From NCBI RefSeq assembly GCF_008119785.1, contig NZ_VSFA01000009.1, forward strand, positions 62,001 through 126,000: 64,000 bases of DNA, given 5' to 3'. The stretch's first letter is position 1. Every line of letters starts with the position of its first letter. The DNA is from Micromonospora sp. MP36. GTDB taxonomy: Bacteria; Actinomycetota; Actinomycetes; Mycobacteriales; Micromonosporaceae. This document shows, in pieces, positions 42,776-51,142 of this stretch. The position numbers and the translations under genes are program-made. The notes beneath the pieces are model-generated. The model saw only the letters and a program-made list of their open reading frames with translations. It did no database searches and was not told the origin of the DNA.

Positions 42776-43990
42776 GTGAACTTGAAGCCTTACCGGGAGG
42801 CGCTCGCCCTGCCCGGTCTCCGGTCGCTGCTGCTGGTGTCGGTGCTCGCCCGCATCCCGCTCACCGCGACCGGGGTGACGCTCACCTTCCACGTCGTGCT
42901 CGACCTCGGCCGGGGGTACGGCGCCGCGGGCCTGGTCGGCGCCGCGTCGACCGTCGGCGCCGCGCTCGGCTCCCCGCTGCTCAGGCGGCTGGTCGACCGG
43001 CGCGGGCTACGCCCGGTGCTCCTGCTGACCACGATCGCCGAGGGCATCTTCTGGGCCAGCGCCCCTGAGCTGTCGTACCCGGTGCTGCTGCCGGCCGCGT
43101 TCCTGGCCGGGCTGCTCACCCTGCCGGTCTTCTCGGTGGTCCGCCAGTCGGTCGCCGCGCTGGTGCCGGCCGAGCGGCGCCGCCCGGCGTACGCGCTGGA
43201 CTCGATGTCGGTGGAGCTGTCGTTCATGGTCGGCCCGGCGCTGGCCGTGGCCCTGGCGACCGCCGTCTCCCCGCGGCTCACCATGTGGGCGGTGGGCGTC
43301 GGCATCGTCGCCTCCGGGATCGGGTTCTGGCTGCTCGACCCGCCGACCCGCAGCGCCGACGAGCCGGCCGGCCCGCACCGGAAGGTGCCCCGCCGCGAGT
43401 GGCTGACGCCCCGGCTGCTCGCCGTGCTGGCGGTGAGCCTGGCTGCCACCCTGGTGCTCGGCGGCACCGACGTCGCCGTGGTCGCCGTGCTGCGGGCCGG
43501 CGGCGAGGTCGGGTGGACCGGGGCCGTCCTGACCATGTGGGCGGTGGCGTCGCTGGTGGGCGGCTTCGCGTACGGGGCGGTCACCCGCTCGTTCTCCCCG
43601 CTGGTCCTGATGGCGGTGCTCAGCCTCACCACGATCCCGGTCGGCCTGGGCGGGGCCCACTGGTGGCTGCTCTGCCTGGCGCTCATCCCGGCTGGTGCGC
43701 TCTGCGCGCCCACCATCGCCTCGACCGCCGACGCGGTCAGCCGGCTCGCCCCGGCCGGCGTACGCGGTGAGGCGATGGGCCTGCACGGCTCCGCCGTCAC
43801 CGTCGGCATCGCGCTCGGCGCGCCGCTCGCCGGCGCCGTGATCGACGCCTCGACGCCGCCGTGGGGCTTCGCGGTCACCGGGGCGATCGGCGTGCTGGTC
43901 GCCCTGGCGGTGCTCCCGATCGAGCTGCGTCACCGCCGCCAGGCCACCGCCGAACCGGCCACCCCGGAACTGGCCCCCGCCACCCTCTGA
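42776..43990 (+). CDS. MFS transporter
   Basis: The 404-residue protein has 12 predicted hydrophobic helices in two halves and a central loop with the positive cluster HRKVPRREWLTP. The first half has the MFS motif region GSPLLRRLVDRRGLRPVLLLTT (motif A-like), and the second half begins LLAVLAVSLAATLVLGG. It belongs to the drug/metabolite MFS exporters of the YfcJ/YcaD type, but the substrate is unknown. GTG start at 42776 with GGAGG 10 nt upstream. It is 65 nt after pncA and has a hairpin terminator behind it (44002-44035). Confidence 0.85.
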   Translation: MNLKPYREALALPGLRSLLLVSVLARIPLTATGVTLTFHVVLDLGRGYGAAGLVGAASTVGAALGSPLLRRLVDRRGLRPVLLLTTIAEGIFWASAPELSYPVLLPAAFLAGLLTLPVFSVVRQSVAALVPAERRRPAYALDSMSVELSFMVGPALAVALATAVSPRLTMWAVGVGIVASGIGFWLLDPPTRSADEPAGPHRKVPRREWLTPRLLAVLAVSLAATLVLGGTDVAVVAVLRAGGEVGWTGAVLTMWAVASLVGGFAYGAVTRSFSPLVLMAVLSLTTIPVGLGGAHWWLLCLALIPAGALCAPTIASTADAVSRLAPAGVRGEAMGLHGSAVTVGIALGAPLAGAVIDASTPPWGFAVTGAIGVLVALAVLPIELRHRRQATAEPATPELAPATL

Positions 43991-44001
43991 TCCGTCGCCG
44001 T

Positions 44002-44035
44002 CTCCCCGCCCGGGCGCCCCGGCACCGGCGGGGAG
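44002..44035 (+). terminator. Hairpin terminator after the MFS gene
   Basis: CTCCCCGCC (44002-44010) pairs perfectly with GGCGGGGAG (44027-44035), loop 16 nt. No T-tract, as usual in high-GC genomes. Confidence 0.5.
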
Positions 44036-44263
44036 CCTTCCCGGGCCGACCGGCCCTCGTCGCGCCTACGAACCTGATGACGTGAACGGATCACCGGGGA
44101 CTGTCTGCCTGGTCTCACAGGATCGCTGACGACACGGCGTCGCAGAATGCTTGACGCAAGGTCATGACCGATCCTTGCTGGTCCTGCTACCAGTGATGAT
44201 CGGACCGCTTACCCAGGTGCTGCGATCGGTGGCGAAGTCATCTCGTGTGGGGGGATCCTGGCT
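44036..44263. other. Lower-GC spacer upstream of small orphan gene
   Basis: 228 nt without a gene, visibly less GC-rich than its surroundings. It holds a perfect 10-bp palindrome GGTCATGACC (44160-44169) followed by CCTTG (44173-44177), which pairs with CAAGG at 44157-44161 as an alternative hairpin. No promoter hexamers are convincing. Confidence 0.35.
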
Positions 44264-44503
44264 ATGGGCTTAGCTGACGACCTCGCGGAGTGGGTGGACG
44301 TTGACTACGCCCAGTTCTATCTGGGGCGAGCGATAGGCCTATTCGCGGACAGATCGTTCCTGCAGGCAAAGAGTGTCTTCTGGACTGAGAACCCGCTCGG
44401 CGACGCGTTGTATCAGATGCTTCGCGCTCTGGTGATGGCCGGTGTCCTGGAGTGCCGCGACGAGCCGGAGCTCCAGTTTCGATGGAAACCTGGCGGCCCG
44501 TGA
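44264..44503 (+). CDS. Small orphan protein, 79 residues
   Basis: The acidic, mostly helical protein (GLADDLAEWVDVDYAQFYLGRAIGL..., ending FRWKPGGP) has a G-rich sequence (GGGGGGAT) 7 nt before the ATG. It is in a stretch with codon use and GC lower than its neighbours, which suggests an origin by transfer or a poorly conserved gene. I recognise no domain. There is no signal peptide or membrane helix. The short length and the absence of an operon partner make it uncertain, but the ribosome-binding site and distinct amino acid composition favour a real gene. Confidence 0.5.
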   Translation: MGLADDLAEWVDVDYAQFYLGRAIGLFADRSFLQAKSVFWTENPLGDALYQMLRALVMAGVLECRDEPELQFRWKPGGP

Positions 44504-44547
44504 TGGGCCCCGCGCCGGGCAGCGGGCCCGGCCGCGTCAGTCGGCCG

Positions 44548-44593
44548 CACGAGGGTGGAAGTCGCCTTCAGGTCCACGAGGGTGCAGGTCGCC
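44548..44593. repeat. Short direct repeat pair, 27-nt period
   Basis: CACGAGGGTGGAAGTCGCC (44548-44566) and CACGAGGGTGCAGGTCGCC (44575-44593) differ at two of 19 positions. Non-coding region between the small orphan gene and ctaD. Confidence 0.5.
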
Positions 44594-44701
44594 ACCACCG
44601 ATGAGCTGAGCGAATCGTTTACGTCATCAAGTTCGTAGCGGCTGGGGAGTCATCTCTCGACGCGCGGGCTGACAGCCCTCGGGGGCAGGGGCCGCAACGG
44701 C

Positions 44702-44735
44702 GACGGGCGCCGCACCCTTTGGGGTGCGGCGCCCG
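44702..44735 (-). terminator. Strong hairpin terminator downstream of ctaD
   Basis: A perfect 15-bp stem ACGGGCGCCGCACCC / GGGTGCGGCGCCCGT with loop TTTG, 22 nt after the ctaD stop on the minus strand. Confidence 0.75.
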
Positions 44736-44756
44736 TGGCGCGGTGTCGGCGGCGGG

Positions 44757-46514
44757 TCAGCGCCGGTCGAGGTTGCCGGAGGTGTCCTCCTGGTAGCTGG
44801 CGCCACCGTTGGACTCGCTGGTCAGCGGCTTGGCGCCACCCTCCGGCGGGCCGGCCAGGCTCTGCCCGGCGGCCAGCTCCGGGAACTTCAGGTCGAACGC
44901 CGGGCGCTCGGAGCGGATCCGCGGCATCCGGTCGAAGTTCCGCAGGGGCGGCGGGGAGGTGGTGGCCCACTCGAGCGAGTTGCCGTAACCCCACGGGTCG
45001 TCGACCTCGACCACCGGACCGGCCTTGTACGACTTCCAGCAGTTGTAGATGAACGGCAGGGTCGAGATACCGGTGATGAACGCGCCGAGCGTGGAGATCG
45101 TGTTCAGCGTGGTGAAGCCGTCGCCGGGCAGGTAGTCGGCGTACCGCCGCGGCATGCCCTCGTTGCCCAGCCAGTGCTGCACCAGGAAGGTGGTGTGGAA
45201 GCCGATCATGGTCAGCCAGAAGTGCACCTTGCCCAGGCGCTCGTCGAGCATCCGACCGAACATCTTGGGGAACCAGAAGTAGATGCCGGCGAACACGGCG
45301 AACACGATCGTGCCGAAGAGCACGTAGTGGAAGTGCGCCACCACGAAGTACGAGTCCTGCAGGTGGAAGTCCAGCGGCGGGCTCGCCAGCAGCACACCGG
45401 TCAGACCACCGAAGAGGAAGGTCACCAGGAAGCCGACGGAGAAGAGCATCGGCGTCTCGAACGTGATCTGGCCCCGCCACATGGTGCCGATCCAGTTGAA
45501 GAACTTCATACCGGTCGGCACGGCGATCAGGTAGCTGAGGAAGCTGAAGAACGGCAGCAGCACCTGGCCGGTGGCGAACATGTGGTGCGCCCAGACGCTC
45601 ATCGACAGGGCGGCGATGGAGATGGTCGCGGCGACCAGACCCTTGTAACCGAAGATCGGCTTCCGGGAGAAGACCGGGATGATCTCGGAGATGATGCCGA
45701 AGAACGGCAGCGCGATGATGTAGACCTCGGGGTGGCCGAAGAACCAGAACAGGTGCTGCCACAGCATCGGGCCGCCGGTGGCCGGGTCGTACACGTGGGC
45801 GCCGATCAGCCTGTCCGCGGCGAGCGCGAAGAGCGCGGCGGCCAGCAGCGGGAAGACCAGGATGACCAGCAGGCTGGTGACCAGCATGTTCCAGGTGAAG
45901 ATCGGCATCCGGAACATGGTCATGCCGGGGGCGCGCAGGGTCAGGATCGTGGTGATCAGGTTGACCGCGCCGAGGATGGTGCCCAGACCGGAGATGGCCA
46001 GGCCGACCACCCACATGTTCCCGCCGACGCCCGGCGAGTGCTCGCCGTTGCTCAGCGGCGTGTACGCCGTCCAGCCGAAGTCGGCCGCGCCACCGGGGGC
46101 GATGAAGCCGGCGGTGGCGATGGTGCCGCCGAACAGGTACAGCCAGTAGGCGAACGAGTTCAGGCGGGGGAACGACACGTCGGGCGCGCCGATCTGCAGC
46201 GGCACCACGTAGTTCGCGAAGGCGAACACGATCGGTGTCGCGAAGAACAGCAGCATGATCGTGCCGTGCATGGTGAAGAGCTGGTTGTACTGCTCGGGCG
46301 ACAGGAACTGCAGGCCCGGCCGCGCCAGCTCGGCGCGCATGATCAAGGCCATCAGGCCGCCGATCATGAAGAACGCGAACGCGGTGACCATGTACATGAT
46401 CCCGATCTGCTTCGCGTCCGTGGTACGCAGCAGCCGCGCGATGGCCGACCCCTTGACCGGCTGGCGGACCGGCCAGGGCCGGGTCACGACCGGCTTGGGT
46501 GCGACGGTGGTCAC
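44757..46514 (-). CDS. ctaD: Cytochrome c oxidase subunit I (CtaD)
   Basis: This membrane protein of 585 residues has 12 helices and the heme-copper oxidase signatures: [23 protein letters not shown] with the heme a ligand His, [22 protein letters not shown] (CuB His and Tyr), [11 protein letters not shown] (two CuB His), and [15 protein letters not shown] with the heme a/a3 His pair. The cytoplasmic C-terminus (about 530-585) is hydrophilic and specific to actinobacteria. It is the catalytic subunit of aa3 oxidase. GTG start at 46514 with GGAGG 6 nt upstream. The gene is alone here: ctaC, ctaE and ctaF are elsewhere, as in many actinobacteria. Confidence 0.97.
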   Translation of the reverse strand: MTTVAPKPVVTRPWPVRQPVKGSAIARLLRTTDAKQIGIMYMVTAFAFFMIGGLMALIMRAELARPGLQFLSPEQYNQLFTMHGTIMLLFFATPIVFAFANYVVPLQIGAPDVSFPRLNSFAYWLYLFGGTIATAGFIAPGGAADFGWTAYTPLSNGEHSPGVGGNMWVVGLAISGLGTILGAVNLITTILTLRAPGMTMFRMPIFTWNMLVTSLLVILVFPLLAAALFALAADRLIGAHVYDPATGGPMLWQHLFWFFGHPEVYIIALPFFGIISEIIPVFSRKPIFGYKGLVAATISIAALSMSVWAHHMFATGQVLLPFFSFLSYLIAVPTGMKFFNWIGTMWRGQITFETPMLFSVGFLVTFLFGGLTGVLLASPPLDFHLQDSYFVVAHFHYVLFGTIVFAVFAGIYFWFPKMFGRMLDERLGKVHFWLTMIGFHTTFLVQHWLGNEGMPRRYADYLPGDGFTTLNTISTLGAFITGISTLPFIYNCWKSYKAGPVVEVDDPWGYGNSLEWATTSPPPLRNFDRMPRIRSERPAFDLKFPELAAGQSLAGPPEGGAKPLTSESNGGASYQEDTSGNLDRR

Positions 46515-46657
46515 GAGTGGCCTCCGGTTCTGGGTTGTCCCGCTCGGCACGCGCTGGTCATCTGCGCAGCCGTCATCCGCAAGGAGGATAGTCCCCGGCA
46601 GGTGGCACCGCCTCCGGGGGTCGGCGGCTACGATCACCGCCGCTCGGCGTCGGGCCC

Positions 46658-47764
46658 TCAGAGCGGGCCCACGAGAAGTCGGTAGTGCTCCTGGAAGATG
46701 CGTCCGCCACGACCACGCAGCAACGGGTCGCGCAGCGCGGGCGACACGTCGCGGGTCCGGTTGCGGTCCCGGGTCCGGTCCCGCACCCAACGGGTACGCG
46801 GCCGCCGCCGGCTCTCGTACGCGACCAGCGCGGCATCCACGTCGCTGGCGGCCTTCAGCGACTCGGCGAGCACCACGGCGTCCTCCAGCGCCATGGCGGC
46901 GCCCTGGGACAGCGTCGGCGCGGTGGCATGAGCCGCGTCACCGACGAGCAGCACTCGGCCGTGGAACCAACGCCCCAGCTCGACCTCCTCGGTGATCTCG
47001 GCGTGCACGCCGTGCAGCGCGGCGAGCACCTCGGGGACCGGGCCGCCGTAGTCGCCGAACAGCTCGTGCAGCCGGGCCAGGGGGTCGGTCGGGACGGTGG
47101 TGCCGGCCTCGTCGGCGTAGCAGTGCAGCCGCCCGGCGCCGATGGGCACCACCAGGAAGCCGGCGCGCTGGCCGAGCAGGGCCGTCCAGTCGGTGACCCG
47201 CGGGCCGTCGCGGACGATGGCCCGGTAGACCACCTGGCCGGCGGGGCGGGGCGGGCCGCCGAGCGCGGCCAGGGTACGCACCGCGGAGTGCGGCCCGTCG
47301 GCGCCGATGACCAGGTCGTACTCCGCGCAGGTGCCGTCGGTGAAGCCGACGGTGACGCCGTGGGGGCGCGGCTCGACGGCGCTGACCTCGGCACCGTGCC
47401 GGACCGCGCCGCCGGCGCCGGTGAGCAGCACCCGGTGCAGCTCGGCGCGGGGCAGTGCCCGGCACTCCCCGACCCCGACCCACAGGGCGTCGAGGTCCAC
47501 CTCGCAGAGCGGGGCGCCGGACGCGTCGAGGAAGCGCTGGCGGTGGATGACCTCGCCGAGCGGGCGCAGCGGGCCGTCCAGATCGAGCCGGCGCAGCGCC
47601 CGGGCCGCGTTGCCCGGCAGGTAGAGACCGGTGTCGGCGCGCTCGGTGGGCGGCAGTTTCTCTGTGACGTCGGGCCGGAACCCCGCCAGCCGCAGCGCTC
47701 GGGCCACGGCGAGACCGGCGATGCCTGCGCCGACGACGAGGATGCGCAGGGGTGAACCACCCAT
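46658..47764 (-). CDS. FAD-dependent monooxygenase (PHBH/UbiH type)
   Basis: The 368-residue flavoprotein has an FAD dinucleotide fold at the N-terminus ([23 protein letters not shown], GxGxxG) and the conserved [15 protein letters not shown] motif (DG), plus [35 protein letters not shown] (GD motif). These are the three signatures of the PHBH family. It hydroxylates or epoxidises aromatic or related small molecules using NAD(P)H and oxygen. No substrate hint is nearby. It ends with an Arg-rich tail ([21 protein letters not shown]). GGAGG lies about 11 nt before the ATG at 47764. Confidence 0.9.
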   Translation of the reverse strand: MGGSPLRILVVGAGIAGLAVARALRLAGFRPDVTEKLPPTERADTGLYLPGNAARALRRLDLDGPLRPLGEVIHRQRFLDASGAPLCEVDLDALWVGVGECRALPRAELHRVLLTGAGGAVRHGAEVSAVEPRPHGVTVGFTDGTCAEYDLVIGADGPHSAVRTLAALGGPPRPAGQVVYRAIVRDGPRVTDWTALLGQRAGFLVVPIGAGRLHCYADEAGTTVPTDPLARLHELFGDYGGPVPEVLAALHGVHAEITEEVELGRWFHGRVLLVGDAAHATAPTLSQGAAMALEDAVVLAESLKAASDVDAALVAYESRRRPRTRWVRDRTRDRNRTRDVSPALRDPLLRGRGGRIFQEHYRLLVGPL

Positions 47765-47837
47765 GGTGGGGTACGCCTCCGGAGGGGTTCGGCACGCGTT
47801 GGAGGCACGACACTACTCCCCGCAATCGAGGGGCGAA

Positions 47838-47869
47838 AGGGCCCATTGGCCCTGACGGGCCCGCCCGTC
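47838..47869 (-). terminator. Paired hairpins downstream of aldo/keto reductase
   Basis: AGGGCC-CATT-GGCCCT (47838-47853) followed at once by GACGGGC-CC-GCCCGTC (47854-47869). Both lie just after the reductase stop on the minus strand. Confidence 0.45.
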
Positions 47870-47935
47870 GGCGCGGGCGCACGATCCCACCGGCAGGAGT
47901 CCCACGCCGACCGGGGGAAGCCGGGGCGGTTGCGG

Positions 47936-48724
47936 TCAGCCGCCGAGGGCGTCGATGTCGCGCATCTCCTCGGCGGTGAGCGAGAAGTGGAAGACGTCGG
48001 CGTTGGCCCGGATCCGCTCCGGGGTGACCGACTTGGGGATCACCACGATCTCGTGGTCGATGTGCCAGCGGAGCACCACCTGCGCCGGGGAGACGTCGTG
48101 GGCCTGGGCGATGCGCACCAACACGGGGTCGGAGAGGTCGCTGGTCTTGAACGGGCTGTAGCCCTCCAGCACCACGCCCCGGTCCCGGTGGGCGGCGTGG
48201 GTGCGCCGGTCGTACAGCGTCGGGCTCCACCGGATCTGGTTGACCGCCGGGGTCTCCTCGGTGGCCTGGATCAGCTCGTCGATCTGGCTGGTGCTGTAGT
48301 TGCTCACCCCCACCGTGCGGGCCAGGCCCTCGTCCCGGGCGGCCAGGAACTCCCGCCACACAGGGATGCTGTCGCCCGGGGATGCCGGCGGCCAGTGGAT
48401 GAGCCACAGGTCGATGTAGTCGGTGTCGAGGGCGCGCAGGCTCGCCTCGATGGTCTCCCGCTCCCGGCCCGCCCGCTCCGGTGGCAGCTTGGTGGTGATG
48501 AAGACGTCCTCCCGGCGCAGCCCGCTCTCCTTGACCGCCCGCCCCACCTCCTGCTCGTTGCCGTACATGGTGGCGGTGTCGATCATCCGGTAGCCCGCGT
48601 CGAGGGCGGCGAGCACCGCGTCGTATCCGGCCTGGCCGGTGGCCTGCCAGGTGCCGAACCCGAGCAACGGGATCCGGACGTCGCCGGAGAGCGGGACGGT
48701 GGGCTGCTGGTCAACACCTGTCAT
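47936..48724 (-). CDS. Aldo/keto reductase
   Basis: The 262-residue TIM-barrel reductase starts (ATG 48724) MTGVDQQPTVPLSGDVRIPLLGFGTWQATG. Signatures are GYRMIDTATMYGNEQEVG (catalytic Asp and Tyr), VFITTKLPP (catalytic Lys), DYIDLWLIHWPP (His), VGVSNYSTSQIDELIQ and the NADP-site IPKSVTPERIRANADV. This is a family AKR5-like NADPH-dependent reductase for small aldehydes or keto acids. A TAGAAC hexamer lies about 10 nt upstream of the ATG, so the start may be leaderless. The frame remains open to 48757, but these residues do not match the family. Confidence 0.93.
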   Translation of the reverse strand: MTGVDQQPTVPLSGDVRIPLLGFGTWQATGQAGYDAVLAALDAGYRMIDTATMYGNEQEVGRAVKESGLRREDVFITTKLPPERAGRERETIEASLRALDTDYIDLWLIHWPPASPGDSIPVWREFLAARDEGLARTVGVSNYSTSQIDELIQATEETPAVNQIRWSPTLYDRRTHAAHRDRGVVLEGYSPFKTSDLSDPVLVRIAQAHDVSPAQVVLRWHIDHEIVVIPKSVTPERIRANADVFHFSLTAEEMRDIDALGG

Positions 48725-48861
48725 GGCGGCTGTTCTACCCCTGATCGGCCCCACCATGCCCGCGACCCGCCGGAGGGCGGGTCGGGCGGCGACGGCGGAA
48801 ACGGGACGATCCGCCCCGCGACACCCCTGCGGATCACCTCGGCGTACCGGACAATGCGGGA

Positions 48862-49896
48862 GTGGCTGACCGGCTGGAGGAGTACCGGCGGAAGCGGGAC
48901 GCGGCGCGTACCCCGGAGCCGGTGCCGGAACGGGCCCCGGAGCGGAAGCGGACCTCCCGGCGCAAGCCCCGCTTCGTCATCCAGCAGCACCACGCCCGCA
49001 GCCTGCACTGGGACCTGCGGCTGGAGCACGACGGCGTGCTGGCGTCCTGGGCGGTACCGCGCGGCCTGCCCCGCGACCCCGGCCGCAACCACCTCGCCGT
49101 GCACACCGAGGACCACCCGATGGAGTACCTCACCTTCCACGGCGAGATCCCGGCCGGGGAGTACGGCGGCGGGAAGATGACCATCCACGACACCGGGACG
49201 TACCGCGCGGAGAAGTGGCGCGACGACGAGGTGATCGTGGTGCTCGACGGGAAGCGGACGAAGGGCCGGTACGTGCTCTTCGCCACCGGGGGCCGGGGGC
49301 GGGACTGGATGGTCCGCCGCACCGGCCCCGCTCCGGAGGGCTGGACCCCGATGCCTGAGCTGGTCCGCCCGATGCACCCCACCCCCGGCAAGCGCCTACC
49401 GAAGGACGAGACGGCCTGGGGGTACGAGCTGCGCTGGGGCGGGGTGCGGACCGTCGCGTACGTCTCGGGCGGCCGGCTGCGGCTGCTCGACGAGTCGGAC
49501 GAGGACGTCAGCGGGACGTACCCGTGGCTGCGGGCGATGGCCGAGGAGTTGGCCCCCACGGAGGCCGTGCTGGACGGGGTGCTGGTCCGGATCGACCCGG
49601 CCGGGCGGGTGAAGGCGCCCACGAAGCGGGACGGCCAGTTCCTCGCCGTCGACCTGCTCTGGCTGGAGGGCGTGATCACCCTCGACGTGCCGTACGCCCA
49701 ACGCCGCGAGCTGCTCGACGGTCTGGCGCTGGCCGGGAAGCACTGGCAGACTCCGCCGTGGTTCCCGGGAGTCGGCGCGGACGCCCTGCGGACCGCCCGC
49801 GAACAGGGGCTGCCTGGAGTGGTGGCCAAGCGCCTCGACTCCCCGTACGAGCCGGGCCGGCGCAGCCGGCACTGGCTGAGCATCGACCCGAGCTGA
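48862..49896 (+). CDS. LigD-like 3'-phosphoesterase domain protein with degenerate ligase module
   Basis: The 344-residue protein has an N-terminal 3'-phosphoesterase domain (about 35-155): FVIQQHHARSLHWDLRLEHDGVLASWAVPRG and HLAVHTEDHPMEYLTFHGEIPAGEYGGG, with the metal-binding histidines intact. The second half resembles the nucleotidyltransferase core of ATP-dependent DNA ligases, but motif I reads ELRWGGVR, with Arg191 where the adenylated lysine (KxDG) should be. Later motifs (AVLDGVLVRID, GVVAKRLDSPYEPG) are recognisable. It may therefore process 3' ends in non-homologous end joining but cannot form a ligase-AMP. GTG start at 48862. Confidence 0.85.
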   Translation: MADRLEEYRRKRDAARTPEPVPERAPERKRTSRRKPRFVIQQHHARSLHWDLRLEHDGVLASWAVPRGLPRDPGRNHLAVHTEDHPMEYLTFHGEIPAGEYGGGKMTIHDTGTYRAEKWRDDEVIVVLDGKRTKGRYVLFATGGRGRDWMVRRTGPAPEGWTPMPELVRPMHPTPGKRLPKDETAWGYELRWGGVRTVAYVSGGRLRLLDESDEDVSGTYPWLRAMAEELAPTEAVLDGVLVRIDPAGRVKAPTKRDGQFLAVDLLWLEGVITLDVPYAQRRELLDGLALAGKHWQTPPWFPGVGADALRTAREQGLPGVVAKRLDSPYEPGRRSRHWLSIDPS

Positions 49897-49904
49897 GGAT
49901 CACG

Positions 49905-51092
49905 ATGCACCTGACGCACCTGGACTGCCCGCGCTGCGGCCGGGAGCATCCGGCGGACAAGCTGCAGAACCTGTGCGAGTGCGGGTCCCCGCTGATGGCC
50001 CGCTACGACCTGGCCGCGGTGGCCGCGTCGATGACCCCGGAGCAGTTCGGTCTGCGGCCGGCCGACCTGTGGCGCTACCGGGAGCTGCTGCCGGTGGCCG
50101 ACCAACGCTTCGTGACCACGCTGGGCGAGGGCTGGACGCCGCTGCTGCGCGCCCCCGCGTACGGCGACGAGATCGGCATCCCGGACCTGATCGTGAAGGA
50201 CGAGGGGCTCACCCCGACCGGGTCGTTCAAGGCCCGGGGCGCGGCGGTGGGCGTGAGCCGGGCCCGGGAGCTGGGTGTCGAGCGGATCGCCATGCCGACC
50301 AACGGCAACGCCGGGGCGGCCTGGGCGACGTACGCGGCCCGGGCCGGGATGGGCGCGACCATCGCCATGCCGCTGGACGCGCCGACCATCTGCCGCCGGG
50401 AGTGCCTGGCGGCCGGGGCCGACCTGCGGCTGGTCGACGGGCTGATCAGCGACGCCGGCCGGTGGGTGGCCCGGCTGGTCGCCGAGTCGGGCGGGCGGAT
50501 CTTCGACGCCGGCACGCTGCGCGAGCCGTACCGCCTGGAGGGCAAGAAGACCATGGGGTACGAGATCGTCGAGCAGCTCGGCTGGCAGGCGCCCGACGTG
50601 ATCATCTATCCGACCGGCGGCGGGGTGGGGCTGATCGGCATCCACAAGGCGCTGCACGAGCTGCGCGAGCTGGGCTGGGTGGAGGACCGGCTGCCGAAGC
50701 TTGTCGCGGTCCAGTCCACCGGCTGCGCGCCGATCGTCCGGGCGTTCGCGGCCGGGGAGCCACGGGCCACACCGTGGCAGGACGCGCAGACCGTGGCGTT
50801 CGGCATCACCGTGCCGGCCCCGCTCGGCGACGAGCTGATCCTCACCGCGCTGCGGGAGAGCGGCGGGACCGCGATCGCGGTGGACGACGCGGAGATCCTC
50901 GCCGACCTGCGCGACTTCGCCGCCCGGGAAGGGCTGCTGCTCTGCCCGGAGGGGGCGGCCTGCCTGACCGCGGCCCGGCAGCTGCGGGCCGGGGGCTGGA
51001 TCCGGGCCGGCGAGCGGGTGGTGGTGCTCAACACCGGCGCCGGCCTGAAGTACCCGGAGACGGTGGACGTCTCCGGCGTGCCGATGGTGTAA
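49905..51092 (+). CDS. thrC: Threonine synthase (ThrC)
   Basis: The 395-residue PLP enzyme has an N-terminal zinc ribbon (LDCPRCGREH, LCECGSP), then TLGEGWTPLLRAP, the PLP lysine in GLTPTGSFKARGA, MPTNGNAGAAWATYAARAGM, YPTGGGVGLIGIHKAL and GAACLTAARQL. Threonine synthases of this class convert O-phosphohomoserine to threonine. Homologues with a zinc ribbon and close similarity to threonine dehydratase also exist, so the exact reaction is fairly but not completely certain. It starts 8 nt after the phosphoesterase gene. Confidence 0.9.
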   Translation: MHLTHLDCPRCGREHPADKLQNLCECGSPLMARYDLAAVAASMTPEQFGLRPADLWRYRELLPVADQRFVTTLGEGWTPLLRAPAYGDEIGIPDLIVKDEGLTPTGSFKARGAAVGVSRARELGVERIAMPTNGNAGAAWATYAARAGMGATIAMPLDAPTICRRECLAAGADLRLVDGLISDAGRWVARLVAESGGRIFDAGTLREPYRLEGKKTMGYEIVEQLGWQAPDVIIYPTGGGVGLIGIHKALHELRELGWVEDRLPKLVAVQSTGCAPIVRAFAAGEPRATPWQDAQTVAFGITVPAPLGDELILTALRESGGTAIAVDDAEILADLRDFAAREGLLLCPEGAACLTAARQLRAGGWIRAGERVVVLNTGAGLKYPETVDVSGVPMV

Positions 51093-51142
51093 GGAGGGGC
51101 ACCTTCTTAACCCCTACCGGTGGAGCAGGGTTGACAGCCGCC
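51093..51142. other. Convergent spacer with Micromonospora-style intergenic motif
   Basis: The spacer holds GGAGGGGCACCTTCTTAACCCC and then AGCAGGGTTGA, in which AACCC and GGGTT could pair. It resembles an interspersed intergenic motif I remember from Micromonospora-type genomes. The resemblance is from memory. Confidence 0.3.
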
